From positions 434,001 to 498,000 of the forward strand of contig NZ_CP016591.1 in the NCBI RefSeq assembly GCF_001698205.1: DNA of 64,000 nucleotides, written 5' to 3'. Below are positions 52,273 to 60,173 of this stretch, one piece after another. Position 1 is the first letter of the stretch. Every line of letters begins with the position of its first letter. The notes under the pieces were generated by a model. The model saw only the letters and a program-made list of their open reading frames with translations, was not told where the DNA came from and did no database searches. Source of the stretch: Tsuneonella dongtanensis. Lineage in GTDB: Bacteria; Pseudomonadota; Alphaproteobacteria; Sphingomonadales; Sphingomonadaceae. A program made the translations under genes and the position numbers.

Positions 52273-52303
52273 AAAGGGCCGCCCACCGGGCGGCCCTTTT
52301 CCT
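52273..52303 (+). terminator. Strong intrinsic terminator of carD
   Basis: AAAGGGCCGCCC (52273-52284) and GGGCGGCCCTTT (52288-52299) form a perfect 12-base stem on a three-base loop, followed by TTTTCC. Located 28 bases after the carD stop, it is a textbook Rho-independent terminator. Confidence 0.93.
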
Positions 52304-52311
52304 TTGCACCG

Positions 52312-52340
52312 TTGCCCCGGGTCGCTTGCTGTATTATATC
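52312..52340 (+). promoter_or_regulatory. Putative promoter of the GIN-domain lipoprotein gene
   Basis: TTGCCC (52312-52317) is followed by 17 bases and TATATC (52335-52340). Both hexamers are partial consensus matches with ideal spacing, about 30 bases before the gene start. Confidence 0.4.
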
Positions 52341-52369
52341 GGCAATACGCAACCGACGAGGCACACGAC

Positions 52370-53218
52370 ATGCTGCACAAGATCATCAAGGGGATTGCCC
52401 CCGTCTTCGCGATAGCCGCCGCTTTCGGCACCGCCGCCTGCGACGGCAATATCTCGATCAATGGCGAAAAGGGCGTCCCGCTCGCCGAGCTCGAGACCGA
52501 GGGGAAGTCACCTACTGGCATCGCCCTCGCCGGGCCCGACTCGGTCGTGGTGAAGGATGGCGGCACGCTCCGGATCGACGTGGCCGGCGATCCCGAGGCC
52601 GTCGCGGCACTGCGCTTCACGCTCGACGACAAGACGCTCGGCATCATGCGCAAGAAGGGCGCGTATGATGGCGACGAAAAGGCTACCGTCACGGTCACGC
52701 TGCCGGGGCTCGAGAAGCTCGTCGTAGCGGGTTCCGGCACGGTGGATGCGAACTCGCTCGCCGGCGAGTCGGAAGTGACGATTGCGGGAAGCGGAACGGC
52801 CAAGGTCGCGCGGGTGGATTCGTCGAAGCATGAAGTTACGATCGCCGGCTCGGGCAGTTACCGCGCCGCCGGCAAGGTCGACAATCTCGAACTGACCGTC
52901 GCCGGATCGGGCAGCGCCGACATGGCCGAACTCTATGCCGAGACCGCCGAAGTCACGATTGCCGGCGCGGGCGACGCGTCGTTCGCCTCGAACGGAACGG
53001 TCAAGGCGACCGTGATGGGATCGGGCACGGTCGCCGTAAAGGGCGATGCCAAGTGCACGATCAAGTCGATGGGCTCCGGCACGCTCAAGTGCGACCGGGG
53101 CGAGGCCCAGGCGACTGCCGGCAATGCGGGCAGCGGAGATTCACCTCCCACGCCACCTACACCACCAAGCGCTCCGGAAGCGCCTGCTGCGCCCGAAGCG
53201 CCCAGCAAGCCCGAGTAG
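52370..53218 (+). CDS. Head-GIN-domain (DUF2807) putative lipoprotein
   Basis: The 282-residue protein has a signal peptide with a lipobox-like GTAAC at Cys23, then a DUF2807 head-GIN domain. From about residue 110 there are repeated beta-helix coils: VTIAGSGTAKV, VTIAGSGSYRA, LTVAGSGSADM, VTIAGAGDASF and ATVMGSGTVAV. The tail is Pro/Ala rich. Such proteins are exported to the envelope with unknown function. It is preceded by the carD terminator and its own promoter-like element. The next gene encodes another small lipoprotein. Confidence 0.88.
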   Translation: MLHKIIKGIAPVFAIAAAFGTAACDGNISINGEKGVPLAELETEGKSPTGIALAGPDSVVVKDGGTLRIDVAGDPEAVAALRFTLDDKTLGIMRKKGAYDGDEKATVTVTLPGLEKLVVAGSGTVDANSLAGESEVTIAGSGTAKVARVDSSKHEVTIAGSGSYRAAGKVDNLELTVAGSGSADMAELYAETAEVTIAGAGDASFASNGTVKATVMGSGTVAVKGDAKCTIKSMGSGTLKCDRGEAQATAGNAGSGDSPPTPPTPPSAPEAPAAPEAPSKPE

Positions 53219-53278
53219 TTCATCGACCTGCAACCCGAGTCCTCCTAGGGCCGTGCATCGCCTCACAAGGATTGCACG

Positions 53279-53614
53279 ATGCGCGGCCCAACACTCGTTC
53301 TCCTGCCGATCGCGGCGTTCGGCTTGTCGGGCTGCCTCGCGAAGACGGCATTCGACGTTGCGACCGCGCCGGTCCGCGTGGCGTCCAAGGCGGTCGATCT
53401 TGCCACCACCAGCCAGTCAGAGGCGGACGAAAAGCGCGGGCGCGAGATCCGCAAGCGCGAGGAGCGCCTCGGACAGCTGGAGCGGGAACGCGACAAGCTC
53501 CAGAAGAAATGCCTCGAAGGGGTGCGCCGGGCGTGCGACGATGCGGCCGCCGTCAACGCGGAAATGCGCGCACTGATGCCGCAAGTCCCCTACGAGCCCG
53601 AAGAGCCTCGCTAG
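53279..53614 (+). CDS. Small putative lipoprotein of unknown function
   Basis: The 111-residue protein has a short signal peptide with lipobox LSGC (Cys18) and then KTAFDVATAPVRVASKAVDL, followed by a charged coiled coil (REIRKREERLGQLERERDKLQKK) with two cysteines. The FDVATAPVRVASKAVD part recurs in sphingomonad lipoproteins, though I cannot name the family. Its final bases overlap the convergent tsaC gene by 4 bases. Confidence 0.72.
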   Translation: MRGPTLVLLPIAAFGLSGCLAKTAFDVATAPVRVASKAVDLATTSQSEADEKRGREIRKREERLGQLERERDKLQKKCLEGVRRACDDAAAVNAEMRALMPQVPYEPEEPR

Positions 53615-54552
53615 GCGGCCGCGCGCCGCAGCCGGTCGTTGATCGCGCGGCCGATCCCGGTATCCGGAACCGGTGCGACCGCCACTCCGGCCTTAGAAGA
53701 CGCCGCCGCGAGATGGAGGCACTCGTAGAGCCGCGCCGCAGCTTCGGCGAGATCCCCGGTCGGTGAAAGCGAGCAGTCGCCTGGCACCCCGCCAAAGCCG
53801 ATCATAAACTCGTCGGCCCCCGCGCTCCTCGCTTCGAGGCGAACCGGCTTTCCCGGGGAATAGTGCTGGGCGAGCTGGCCGGGCGCCTCGATACGCTTCG
53901 CGCTGATGGGCAGCGGCTCGCCGAGCAAGTCCACCAGGACTTCCCGAGCGATCGGCCCCTCGCGGAGAAGTTGCCAGCCCGCGGCCCGCGGCGCGACGAT
54001 CGTCGATTCCACCCCGGCCTCGCACGGCCCGCCGTCCAGCACCGCATCGATCCGCCCATCGAGCGAGGCCAGCACATGGCCCGCCGTGGTGGGACTGACC
54101 GCCCCGCTGCGGTTGGCCGAGGGCGCCGCCAACGGCACACCCGCTGCCGCCAGCACCTCTTGCATGACCGGATGCGCGGGACAGCGCAGCGCGACCGTCG
54201 GCAACCCGGTGGTCACTGCGGCGGCGACGGGTGCACCGCCCTCCATCGGCAGGACGAGCGTCAGCGGGCCAGGCCAGAAACGGTCCGCGAGCATCCGCGC
54301 ACGATCGTCGAACCGTGCGATCCGCTCCGCTGCCGCGAGGTCCGGCACGTGCACGATCAGCGGGTTGAAGTCGGGCCGGCCCTTGGCGCGATAGATCGCG
54401 GCGACCGTCTCGACGCGATCCGCCCTCCCCGCGAGGCCATATACCGTCTCGGTCGGAAGGGCGACCAGCGCGCCCGATTCGAGCAAGGCCGCAGCCCGGG
54501 CGATCCCTTCGGCCCCGGCATCCAGCCTTTCCGTAGCGTGCTTGTCGCCCAT
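53611..54552 (-). CDS. L-threonylcarbamoyladenylate synthase (Sua5/TsaC)
   Basis: The 313-residue protein makes threonylcarbamoyl-AMP for t6A37 of ANN-decoding tRNAs. The YrdC domain has LPTETVYGLAGRADRVET, KGRPDFNPLIVHV, and SANRSGAVSPTTAGHVL; the C-terminal Sua5 domain begins near residue 210 (APGQLAQHYSPGKPVRL). This is the two-domain Sua5 type, not the short TsaC. It is divergent from the acyl-CoA dehydrogenase gene, with 49 bases between. Confidence 0.92.
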   Translation of the reverse strand: MGDKHATERLDAGAEGIARAAALLESGALVALPTETVYGLAGRADRVETVAAIYRAKGRPDFNPLIVHVPDLAAAERIARFDDRARMLADRFWPGPLTLVLPMEGGAPVAAAVTTGLPTVALRCPAHPVMQEVLAAAGVPLAAPSANRSGAVSPTTAGHVLASLDGRIDAVLDGGPCEAGVESTIVAPRAAGWQLLREGPIAREVLVDLLGEPLPISAKRIEAPGQLAQHYSPGKPVRLEARSAGADEFMIGFGGVPGDCSLSPTGDLAEAAARLYECLHLAAASSKAGVAVAPVPDTGIGRAINDRLRRAAA

Positions 54553-54601
54553 CGCGCCGCGCTATAAGCGCTTGGCACGCCCTGCAAGGAGTCCCGCGCG
54601 C

Positions 54602-56332
54602 ATGTACCGCCCCGCCACCGCCGACCAACTGCTCGCGCTAGAGGTCTGCGCGGGTATCGGCGAGCTTGCCAAATCGGACCGTTTCGCCGCTGCCGAGCCC
54701 GAAATGGTCGAAGCCATCGTCGATGGGATCGGCCAGTTCGCAGCCGGGGAATGGGCCCCGCTCAACCGGGTTGGCGATCTTGAAGGCGCAAAGCTCGAGA
54801 ATGGTGTGGTGCGCCTGCCCGACGGGTTCGCCGACGCCTACGCGCATTATGTCGAGCAGGGATGGAACGCGATCGCGGCTCCGGCGGAGTTCGGCGGTCA
54901 GGGGCTGCCGTTCAGTCTCGGCGTCAACGTGCTCGAGAATCTCGGCACGGCGAACTTCGCCTTCAACCTCCTGCCCATGCTGACCACGGGCGCGATCGAC
55001 GCGCTCGAGCAGCACGGTTCGGAGGCGCAGAAGGCGCTGTACCTGCCGAAGATGATCAGCGGGGAATGGTCGGGGACGATGAACCTTACCGAGCCCCAGG
55101 CCGGCAGCGACCTTGGCGCCCTGCGCGCCACCGCAGCGCCGATCGAAGAGGGAGAACACGCGGGCAAGTACCGGATCGCGGGTACCAAGATCTTCATCAC
55201 CTGGGGTGAGCACGAGCTGGCGAAGAACGTCGTCCACCTCGTCCTCGCGCGCTTGCCCGGCGCACCTGAGGGCAGCCGCGGCATTTCGCTGTTCGTGGTC
55301 CCGAAGTACCTTGTGAAACCCGACGGATCGCTCGGCCCGCGCAACGATCTCAAGTGCGTGAGCCTCGAACACAAGCTCGGCATCCATGCCTCGCCGACCT
55401 GCGTGATGAGCTACGGCGACAGCGGCGAGTGCGTGGGCGAGCTCGTCGGCGAGCCCAACCGCGGGTTGATGGCGATGTTCACGATGATGAACAATGCGCG
55501 CATCAACGTCGGCAACCAGGGCGTGCAGGTGGCGGAGCGCGCGACGCAGGCGGCAATGGCCTATGCCAGGGACCGCGTGCAGTCGGTCCGCGCGGGATCG
55601 CCCGACCGCAGTCCAGTCGCGATCATCGAGCATCCCGACGTGCGCCGGATGCTGCTGCGGATGAAGGCGCTGACCGAAGCCTCGCGGGCACTGCTCTACT
55701 ACACCGCCGGGCAGGTCGATCGCGGGACGCTGGGCGATGCCGGCGCAGCGGCGCGGGCCGAGTGCCTCGTGCCGATGCTCAAGGCCTGGGGGACCGACGT
55801 GGGGGTGGAGGTCGCCAGCATCGGCGTGCAGGTCCACGGCGGCATGGGCTTCGTCGAGGAGACCGGCGCCGCGCAGCACTATCGCGATGCCCGCATCGCG
55901 CCGATCTACGAAGGCACCAACGGCATACAGGCGGCTGACCTCGTCACCCGCAAGCTCGGCCTCGACGGCGGCGAGGCGCTCGACGCCCTGCTGGCCGATG
56001 TCGAGCGCGGCACGAGCGGTCCGCTGGCCGCGCTCGCACAGGCGTGCCGGGACATCGCGCTCTGGATGCGGGAAGACGCATCGCTCGACGACCGCCTGGC
56101 CGGTAGCGTCCCCTTCACCGCGATGTGCGCGGTGGCCGTGGCCGGGTGGCAGCTCGCTCGTCAGGCCGAAGCCGTGGCGGCAGGGGCCGCGCCTTCGCTG
56201 GCGAGGAGCAAGCCGGTCAGCGCCCGCTACTTCCTCGACCACGTGGTGCCCGAAGCGCTCGGAATGGCTGCCGCGGCCCGGAGCGGCGCGGACCTGTTCT
56301 ACGCGCTCGACGCAGAGGCGCTCGTCGCATGA
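54602..56332 (+). CDS. Acyl-CoA dehydrogenase with C-terminal extension (DmdC-like)
   Basis: The 576-residue flavoprotein has the long N-terminal extension and a C-terminal extra domain of the DmdC/AcdA-like subgroup. Visible are GTMNLTEPQAGSDLGALRA, KIFITWGEH, RINVGNQGVQVAERA, QVHGGMGFVEET and the catalytic-base region APIYEGTNGIQAAD. It oxidises an acyl-CoA, perhaps 3-methylmercaptopropionyl-CoA or a medium-chain substrate; this cannot be decided. AAGGAG lies about 10 bases before the ATG. Its stop overlaps the start of the downstream ATPase gene. Confidence 0.9.
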   Translation: MYRPATADQLLALEVCAGIGELAKSDRFAAAEPEMVEAIVDGIGQFAAGEWAPLNRVGDLEGAKLENGVVRLPDGFADAYAHYVEQGWNAIAAPAEFGGQGLPFSLGVNVLENLGTANFAFNLLPMLTTGAIDALEQHGSEAQKALYLPKMISGEWSGTMNLTEPQAGSDLGALRATAAPIEEGEHAGKYRIAGTKIFITWGEHELAKNVVHLVLARLPGAPEGSRGISLFVVPKYLVKPDGSLGPRNDLKCVSLEHKLGIHASPTCVMSYGDSGECVGELVGEPNRGLMAMFTMMNNARINVGNQGVQVAERATQAAMAYARDRVQSVRAGSPDRSPVAIIEHPDVRRMLLRMKALTEASRALLYYTAGQVDRGTLGDAGAAARAECLVPMLKAWGTDVGVEVASIGVQVHGGMGFVEETGAAQHYRDARIAPIYEGTNGIQAADLVTRKLGLDGGEALDALLADVERGTSGPLAALAQACRDIALWMREDASLDDRLAGSVPFTAMCAVAVAGWQLARQAEAVAAGAAPSLARSKPVSARYFLDHVVPEALGMAAAARSGADLFYALDAEALVA

Positions 56333-57147
56333 GCGATCCGCTCGAGCGGATTGCCGCAGCGCTCGAGCGTCTTGCGCCAACCGCCCACGACGAAACCGAC
56401 TGGACCGCGGCGCCGGCCTTCGTCTGGGACGGCACGCACGCGCGGCCCGTCGAGCGAATCGACGCTCCCGCGCTTGACCAGCTCAAGGGCATCGATCGAC
56501 AGAAGGACGCTGTCGCGCAGAACGTCGCGCGGCTCGCGGCAGGCGCGGCTGCGCACGACATGCTGCTGTGGGGCGCGCGCGGAATGGGCAAGAGCGCGCT
56601 CGTCCGCGCATCGACGGTGGCTGCGCAGGAAGCCGAATCAGGGCGACTCGCTCTCGTCCAGGTCGCCGCCGACGCCCTGCCCACCCTGCCAGCGCTGTTT
56701 GCTGCGCTCGGAGGTGTCTCGCGCAACTTCCTCGTCTACCTCGACGACCTCGGGTTCGCCGAGGGCGACACGGTCGGCCCGCGGCACCTGCGCTCATGGC
56801 TCGAAGGCGGGGTCGAGGCGCGGCCGGGCAATGTCCGCCTTGCCGTCACCAGCAACCGGCGCGCGATCGTTCCGCGCCACCTCAACGAGCAGGACGACCC
56901 GGTCAATCCGCGCGATGCTCTCGACGACCTGCAGGCGCTGGCCGACCGGTTCGGCATGTCGGTCGGCTTCCACGCCGCGAGCCAGGACGATTACCTCGCG
57001 ATCATCGCCGCCTATGCAGACCCGCTCGGGCTGGCGTGGAAGCAGGGTGACGCGCTCGAATGGTCGAAGCGGCGCGGCGCCCGCTCGGGCCGTACCGCGT
57101 GGCAGTTCGTCGTCGAGCTGGCTGGCCGCGAGGGTCGGACGCTTTAG
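56329..57147 (+). CDS. DUF815 AAA-type ATP-binding protein
   Basis: The 272-residue protein is a DUF815 P-loop ATPase: Walker A is LLWGARGMGKSAL, followed by the Walker-B-like FLVYLDDLGF and an arginine-finger-like region in AVTSNRRAIVPRH. Function is unknown; such proteins often appear near unrelated housekeeping genes. The ATG overlaps the acyl-CoA dehydrogenase stop by 4 bases (ATGA). It is convergent with the sorbosone-dehydrogenase-like gene 1 base away. Confidence 0.88.
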   Translation: MSDPLERIAAALERLAPTAHDETDWTAAPAFVWDGTHARPVERIDAPALDQLKGIDRQKDAVAQNVARLAAGAAAHDMLLWGARGMGKSALVRASTVAAQEAESGRLALVQVAADALPTLPALFAALGGVSRNFLVYLDDLGFAEGDTVGPRHLRSWLEGGVEARPGNVRLAVTSNRRAIVPRHLNEQDDPVNPRDALDDLQALADRFGMSVGFHAASQDDYLAIIAAYADPLGLAWKQGDALEWSKRRGARSGRTAWQFVVELAGREGRTL

Positions 57148-57148
57148 G

Positions 57149-58609
57149 CTAAGGCACCGGGTTCCGGGCAAAATCATCGCCGAACGTCGCAGTCCCTCCG
57201 CGCAATTCACGCTGGGGTGGCATGCGGTCGCCGGTGATCTTGTCGATCGCCGCGGATGGCTTGCCCCCGGGGGCGGTGACCCGCCAGACGATTCCGGCGG
57301 TATCATCGGTCACCAGCAGCGCGCCATCCCTGGCGAAAGCGACCCAGGTGGGCCGACCACGGGTCGTCTTGCCGTCATCGGCAAGGAAGCCGGTCAGCAC
57401 CGGCACCGGCTTGCCGGTCGGGTTGCCGCGCCCGTCGAACGCGACATAGACCACGTCGTAACCCGCCTTCGGCTCACGGTTCCACGATCCGTGACGCGCG
57501 ATTACCGCGCCCGAGCCGAACCTGTCGCCCAGCGTCGATCCGTTGCCGGTGAACGCGAGGCCAAGCGCCGCAACGTGCGGGCCAAGGGCATATTCGGGCA
57601 GGCGGATGTAATCGGGGTTGAAGCCGACCGGGGTGGGGTGATCGACCCGGTCGTCGAAGTTGTTGCGCCACCACACCCAGGGCCAGCCGTACTGCGCGCC
57701 GATCGGAACGTTTGTCAGGTAGTCCGGCACCAGGTCGGATCCGAGCATGTCGCGCTCGTTGACCGTGGTCCACAGCTCTCCGCTCCACGGCGAGAAGGCA
57801 AGCCCGTTGGGATTCCTCAAGCCGCTGGCATACTGGCGCTGCTGGCCGGTCTCGAGGTTGTAGTCCCAGATGGCCGCGCGTCCCTGCTCGACTTCCATGC
57901 CTCGCTCGCCGACATTCGAAGCCGAACCCACGGCGATGAAGATGCGCTCGCCGTCGGGGGAGAGCGCGATGTTGCGCATCCAGTGGTTGCCGCCTGGCGG
58001 CAGGTCCATGAGCTTCTTGGGCGTTCCCGTCAGTGCAGTGGCACCTTCCTCGTATGCGAAGGCAAGCAGTGCATCGTGGTTGGCCACGTAAAGCGTTCCG
58101 TCCTTCCAGGCGATTCCCGAAGGCGACGAAAGCGCCGGGTGCGACAGGAGCGTCTTCTGCTCGGCGCGCCCGTCGCCGTCGGTATCGCGCAGGAGGGCGA
58201 TCTTGTTCGCGCTGGCCCCTCCGGCGCCGGCCTTGCGGAAGAGGAACTTGGCGATCATGCCCTCGATCCCGCTTGGGCCGGTACTGGGAGGGCGATTGGT
58301 CAGAGCCGTCAGGACATCGCCGTTGGGCATAACGTAGAGTGTGCGCGGATGGTCGAGTCCGTCCGCAAAACGGGTGACGGCCAGCCCTTCCGCTGCGGTG
58401 GGGACTTCGTTCGCAGCCCAGCCGGTCGGTTCGGCGATGCCGACGGTCGGAAACGATTCGTAGCGCGGCCGGAGGAGCTCGGGGTCGGTACCGGCGACAT
58501 CCGCCAAAGGCTGGCGTGCCCGATCGGGAGTGAGAAGATAGGCGACGATGCCCAGACCCACGAGGATCGCGACAAGGACGCCGGCGAGGATCTTGCGGCC
58601 GGTGCTCAT
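57149..58609 (-). CDS. PQQ-dependent sugar dehydrogenase-like (sorbosone dehydrogenase family) protein
   Basis: The 486-residue protein has an N-terminal membrane helix (KILAGVLVAILVGLGIVAYLL) and a six-bladed beta-propeller of the soluble glucose/sorbosone dehydrogenase type: LRNPNGLAFSPWSGELWTT, NERDMLGSDLVPDYLT, GYPWVWW-like QYGWPWVWWRNN, and ARHGSWNREPKAGYDV. It presumably oxidises a sugar or alcohol in the periplasm with PQQ; substrate unknown. ATG at 58609 was chosen because the anchor starts there. Confidence 0.85.
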   Translation of the reverse strand: MSTGRKILAGVLVAILVGLGIVAYLLTPDRARQPLADVAGTDPELLRPRYESFPTVGIAEPTGWAANEVPTAAEGLAVTRFADGLDHPRTLYVMPNGDVLTALTNRPPSTGPSGIEGMIAKFLFRKAGAGGASANKIALLRDTDGDGRAEQKTLLSHPALSSPSGIAWKDGTLYVANHDALLAFAYEEGATALTGTPKKLMDLPPGGNHWMRNIALSPDGERIFIAVGSASNVGERGMEVEQGRAAIWDYNLETGQQRQYASGLRNPNGLAFSPWSGELWTTVNERDMLGSDLVPDYLTNVPIGAQYGWPWVWWRNNFDDRVDHPTPVGFNPDYIRLPEYALGPHVAALGLAFTGNGSTLGDRFGSGAVIARHGSWNREPKAGYDVVYVAFDGRGNPTGKPVPVLTGFLADDGKTTRGRPTWVAFARDGALLVTDDTAGIVWRVTAPGGKPSAAIDKITGDRMPPQRELRGGTATFGDDFARNPVP

Positions 58610-58671
58610 TCCACCACGATTAGGCGAGCCGAGCGCTTGCGGCAACGGCGCGCGACGCTAGAGCGCGGCGG

Positions 58672-59154
58672 ATGTACGATTTTCGACCCGACGCGGCACT
58701 GCCGAAGCCCGAACTCTATCGCGATCTGCTTCAGGCGGCCGATGCGCTGACGGAAAACGAGCCGGATGCAATCGCCAACATGGCCAATGTCGCCGCCCTG
58801 ATGGCGGAGTATTTGCCGCACCTCAACTGGGCCGGCTTCTACCGCGTTGTTGGCGACGAACTGATCCTCGGGCCGTTCATCGGACGTCCGGCCTGCATCC
58901 GCATTGCCATGGGCGCAGGGGTCTGCGGCACCGCGGCCGCCACCGCCACGACCCAGCTGGTCGAGGACGTTCACGCTTTTCCCGGGCACATCGCGTGCGA
59001 TGCGGCGAGTCGCAGCGAGCTCGTCGTTCCTGTCCGGAAGGGCGCCGGGGTGGTCGCCGTGATCGACCTCGACAGCCCCGAACTCGCCCGGTTCGACGCG
59101 GAAGATGCGGCGGGCATCGAGGCGCTGGCCGAGATGCTGTCGCACAGGATCTGA
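58672..59154 (+). CDS. msrC: Free methionine-(R)-sulfoxide reductase (fRMsr, GAF domain)
   Basis: The 160-residue GAF-domain protein has the three catalytic-type cysteines at Cys75 (PACIRI), Cys85 (GAGVCGTAA) and Cys109 (HIACDAAS). Their spacing (10 and 24) is identical to that of the E. coli enzyme, where the last acts as nucleophile. HLNWAGFYRV near the start is also conserved. It reduces free methionine-(R)-sulfoxide using thioredoxin, protecting against oxidants. Confidence 0.94.
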   Translation: MYDFRPDAALPKPELYRDLLQAADALTENEPDAIANMANVAALMAEYLPHLNWAGFYRVVGDELILGPFIGRPACIRIAMGAGVCGTAAATATTQLVEDVHAFPGHIACDAASRSELVVPVRKGAGVVAVIDLDSPELARFDAEDAAGIEALAEMLSHRI

Positions 59155-59188
59155 GCGACCCGTTTCGGGACACGCGCGCCGCGGACCC

Positions 59189-59218
59189 TTGGGCGCCTGC
59201 GTTAGGTAATGCTAAATT
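59189..59218 (+). promoter_or_regulatory. Putative promoter of the glycine-zipper protein gene
   Basis: TTGGGC (59189-59194) is followed by 18 bases and TAAATT (59213-59218), an AT-rich hexamer in a GC-rich region. The gene starts about 65 bases downstream with GGGGAA before its ATG. Confidence 0.35.
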
Positions 59219-59282
59219 TTCCGTTAACGCGCGCTCCGAGTCGATCATCCGACGATCGCGCGCAAACTGGGGAATCTTGCGC

Positions 59283-60173
59283 ATGACCGCACACCGCCTG
59301 TTCGCCCTGACCGCTGCGGTCAGCACCTTCGCAATTGCTGCACCCGCACTGGCACAGTCGGACCCGGGGTATCAGTACGCCGAGCCTGTTCCCGAAGGCG
59401 AGGTCGTCTTCCGTAGCGATCCGGTGATCCAGTCGGTGCCGGGCGCTATCGTCACCCCTCCGGTCGAGATCGTGGAGGTCGAAGGGGTTGCCGCGCCGGC
59501 GGCGCCTCACTCCCATCCGGGACATCCCATGTCGCATTCCGCGACGCCGTATCCCCCGCAACACCACGCCGTGCCGCACGCCGGGCCGGCCTATCCTTAT
59601 CCGGCACCGCATCATGTCGGCCATCTCCCGGCACCCCCCCGCTTCGATCGCGAGGCGTGGCTGGCCGATTGCCGCGATCGCATTCGCGGCGTCGACCGCA
59701 GGGATCGCGCCGGGGTTATCGGCGGCTTGCTCGGCGCCGTGGCCGGTGGTGTCATCGGCAACCGCGCATGGGATTCGGAACGCCTGGCCGGCACATTGCT
59801 GGGCGCCGGTGTCGGCGGACTTGCCGGCCTCGCGATCGGCTCCGCTATCGGTGCCGCCGGCAACCGTCGCCGCGAGGACGAATGCGCCATGTACCTCGAT
59901 CGCTACATGGCCGCAGGTCAACCGGGATACGGCTACGGCCACCCCGCCTATGGTTACGGATACGGCTATGCCTATCCGGCGATCGCCTACGTTCCGGTGC
60001 TCGTCCAGGTCCCGCAGCGCGCCGTCGTTCGCGAATACGTGACCGAGGAATGGGTCGACGTGCCGGCGAAACCGCATGCGAAGTCGCACTCGACGACGCA
60101 GACCAAGATCATTCGTCAGCCCGCCCCCGCGCCCCGCGCCGACAAGCGCACCAAGCTGATCAAGGCGAAGTAG
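59283..60173 (+). CDS. Glycine-zipper 2TM envelope protein with His- and Tyr/Gly-rich tracts
   Basis: The 296-residue protein has a signal peptide (LFALTAAVSTFAIAAPALAQ), then a His/Pro-rich segment (HSHPGHPMSHSATPYPPQHH), a glycine-zipper pair (VIGGLLGAVAGGVIGN and TLLGAGVGGLAGLAIGSAIG) which inserts in or associates with the outer membrane, and a Tyr/Gly tract (GYGYGHPAYGYGYGYAYP). The C-terminus is basic. No precise function is known. Its last 14 bases overlap the convergent usher gene. Confidence 0.83.
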   Translation: MTAHRLFALTAAVSTFAIAAPALAQSDPGYQYAEPVPEGEVVFRSDPVIQSVPGAIVTPPVEIVEVEGVAAPAAPHSHPGHPMSHSATPYPPQHHAVPHAGPAYPYPAPHHVGHLPAPPRFDREAWLADCRDRIRGVDRRDRAGVIGGLLGAVAGGVIGNRAWDSERLAGTLLGAGVGGLAGLAIGSAIGAAGNRRREDECAMYLDRYMAAGQPGYGYGHPAYGYGYGYAYPAIAYVPVLVQVPQRAVVREYVTEEWVDVPAKPHAKSHSTTQTKIIRQPAPAPRADKRTKLIKAK

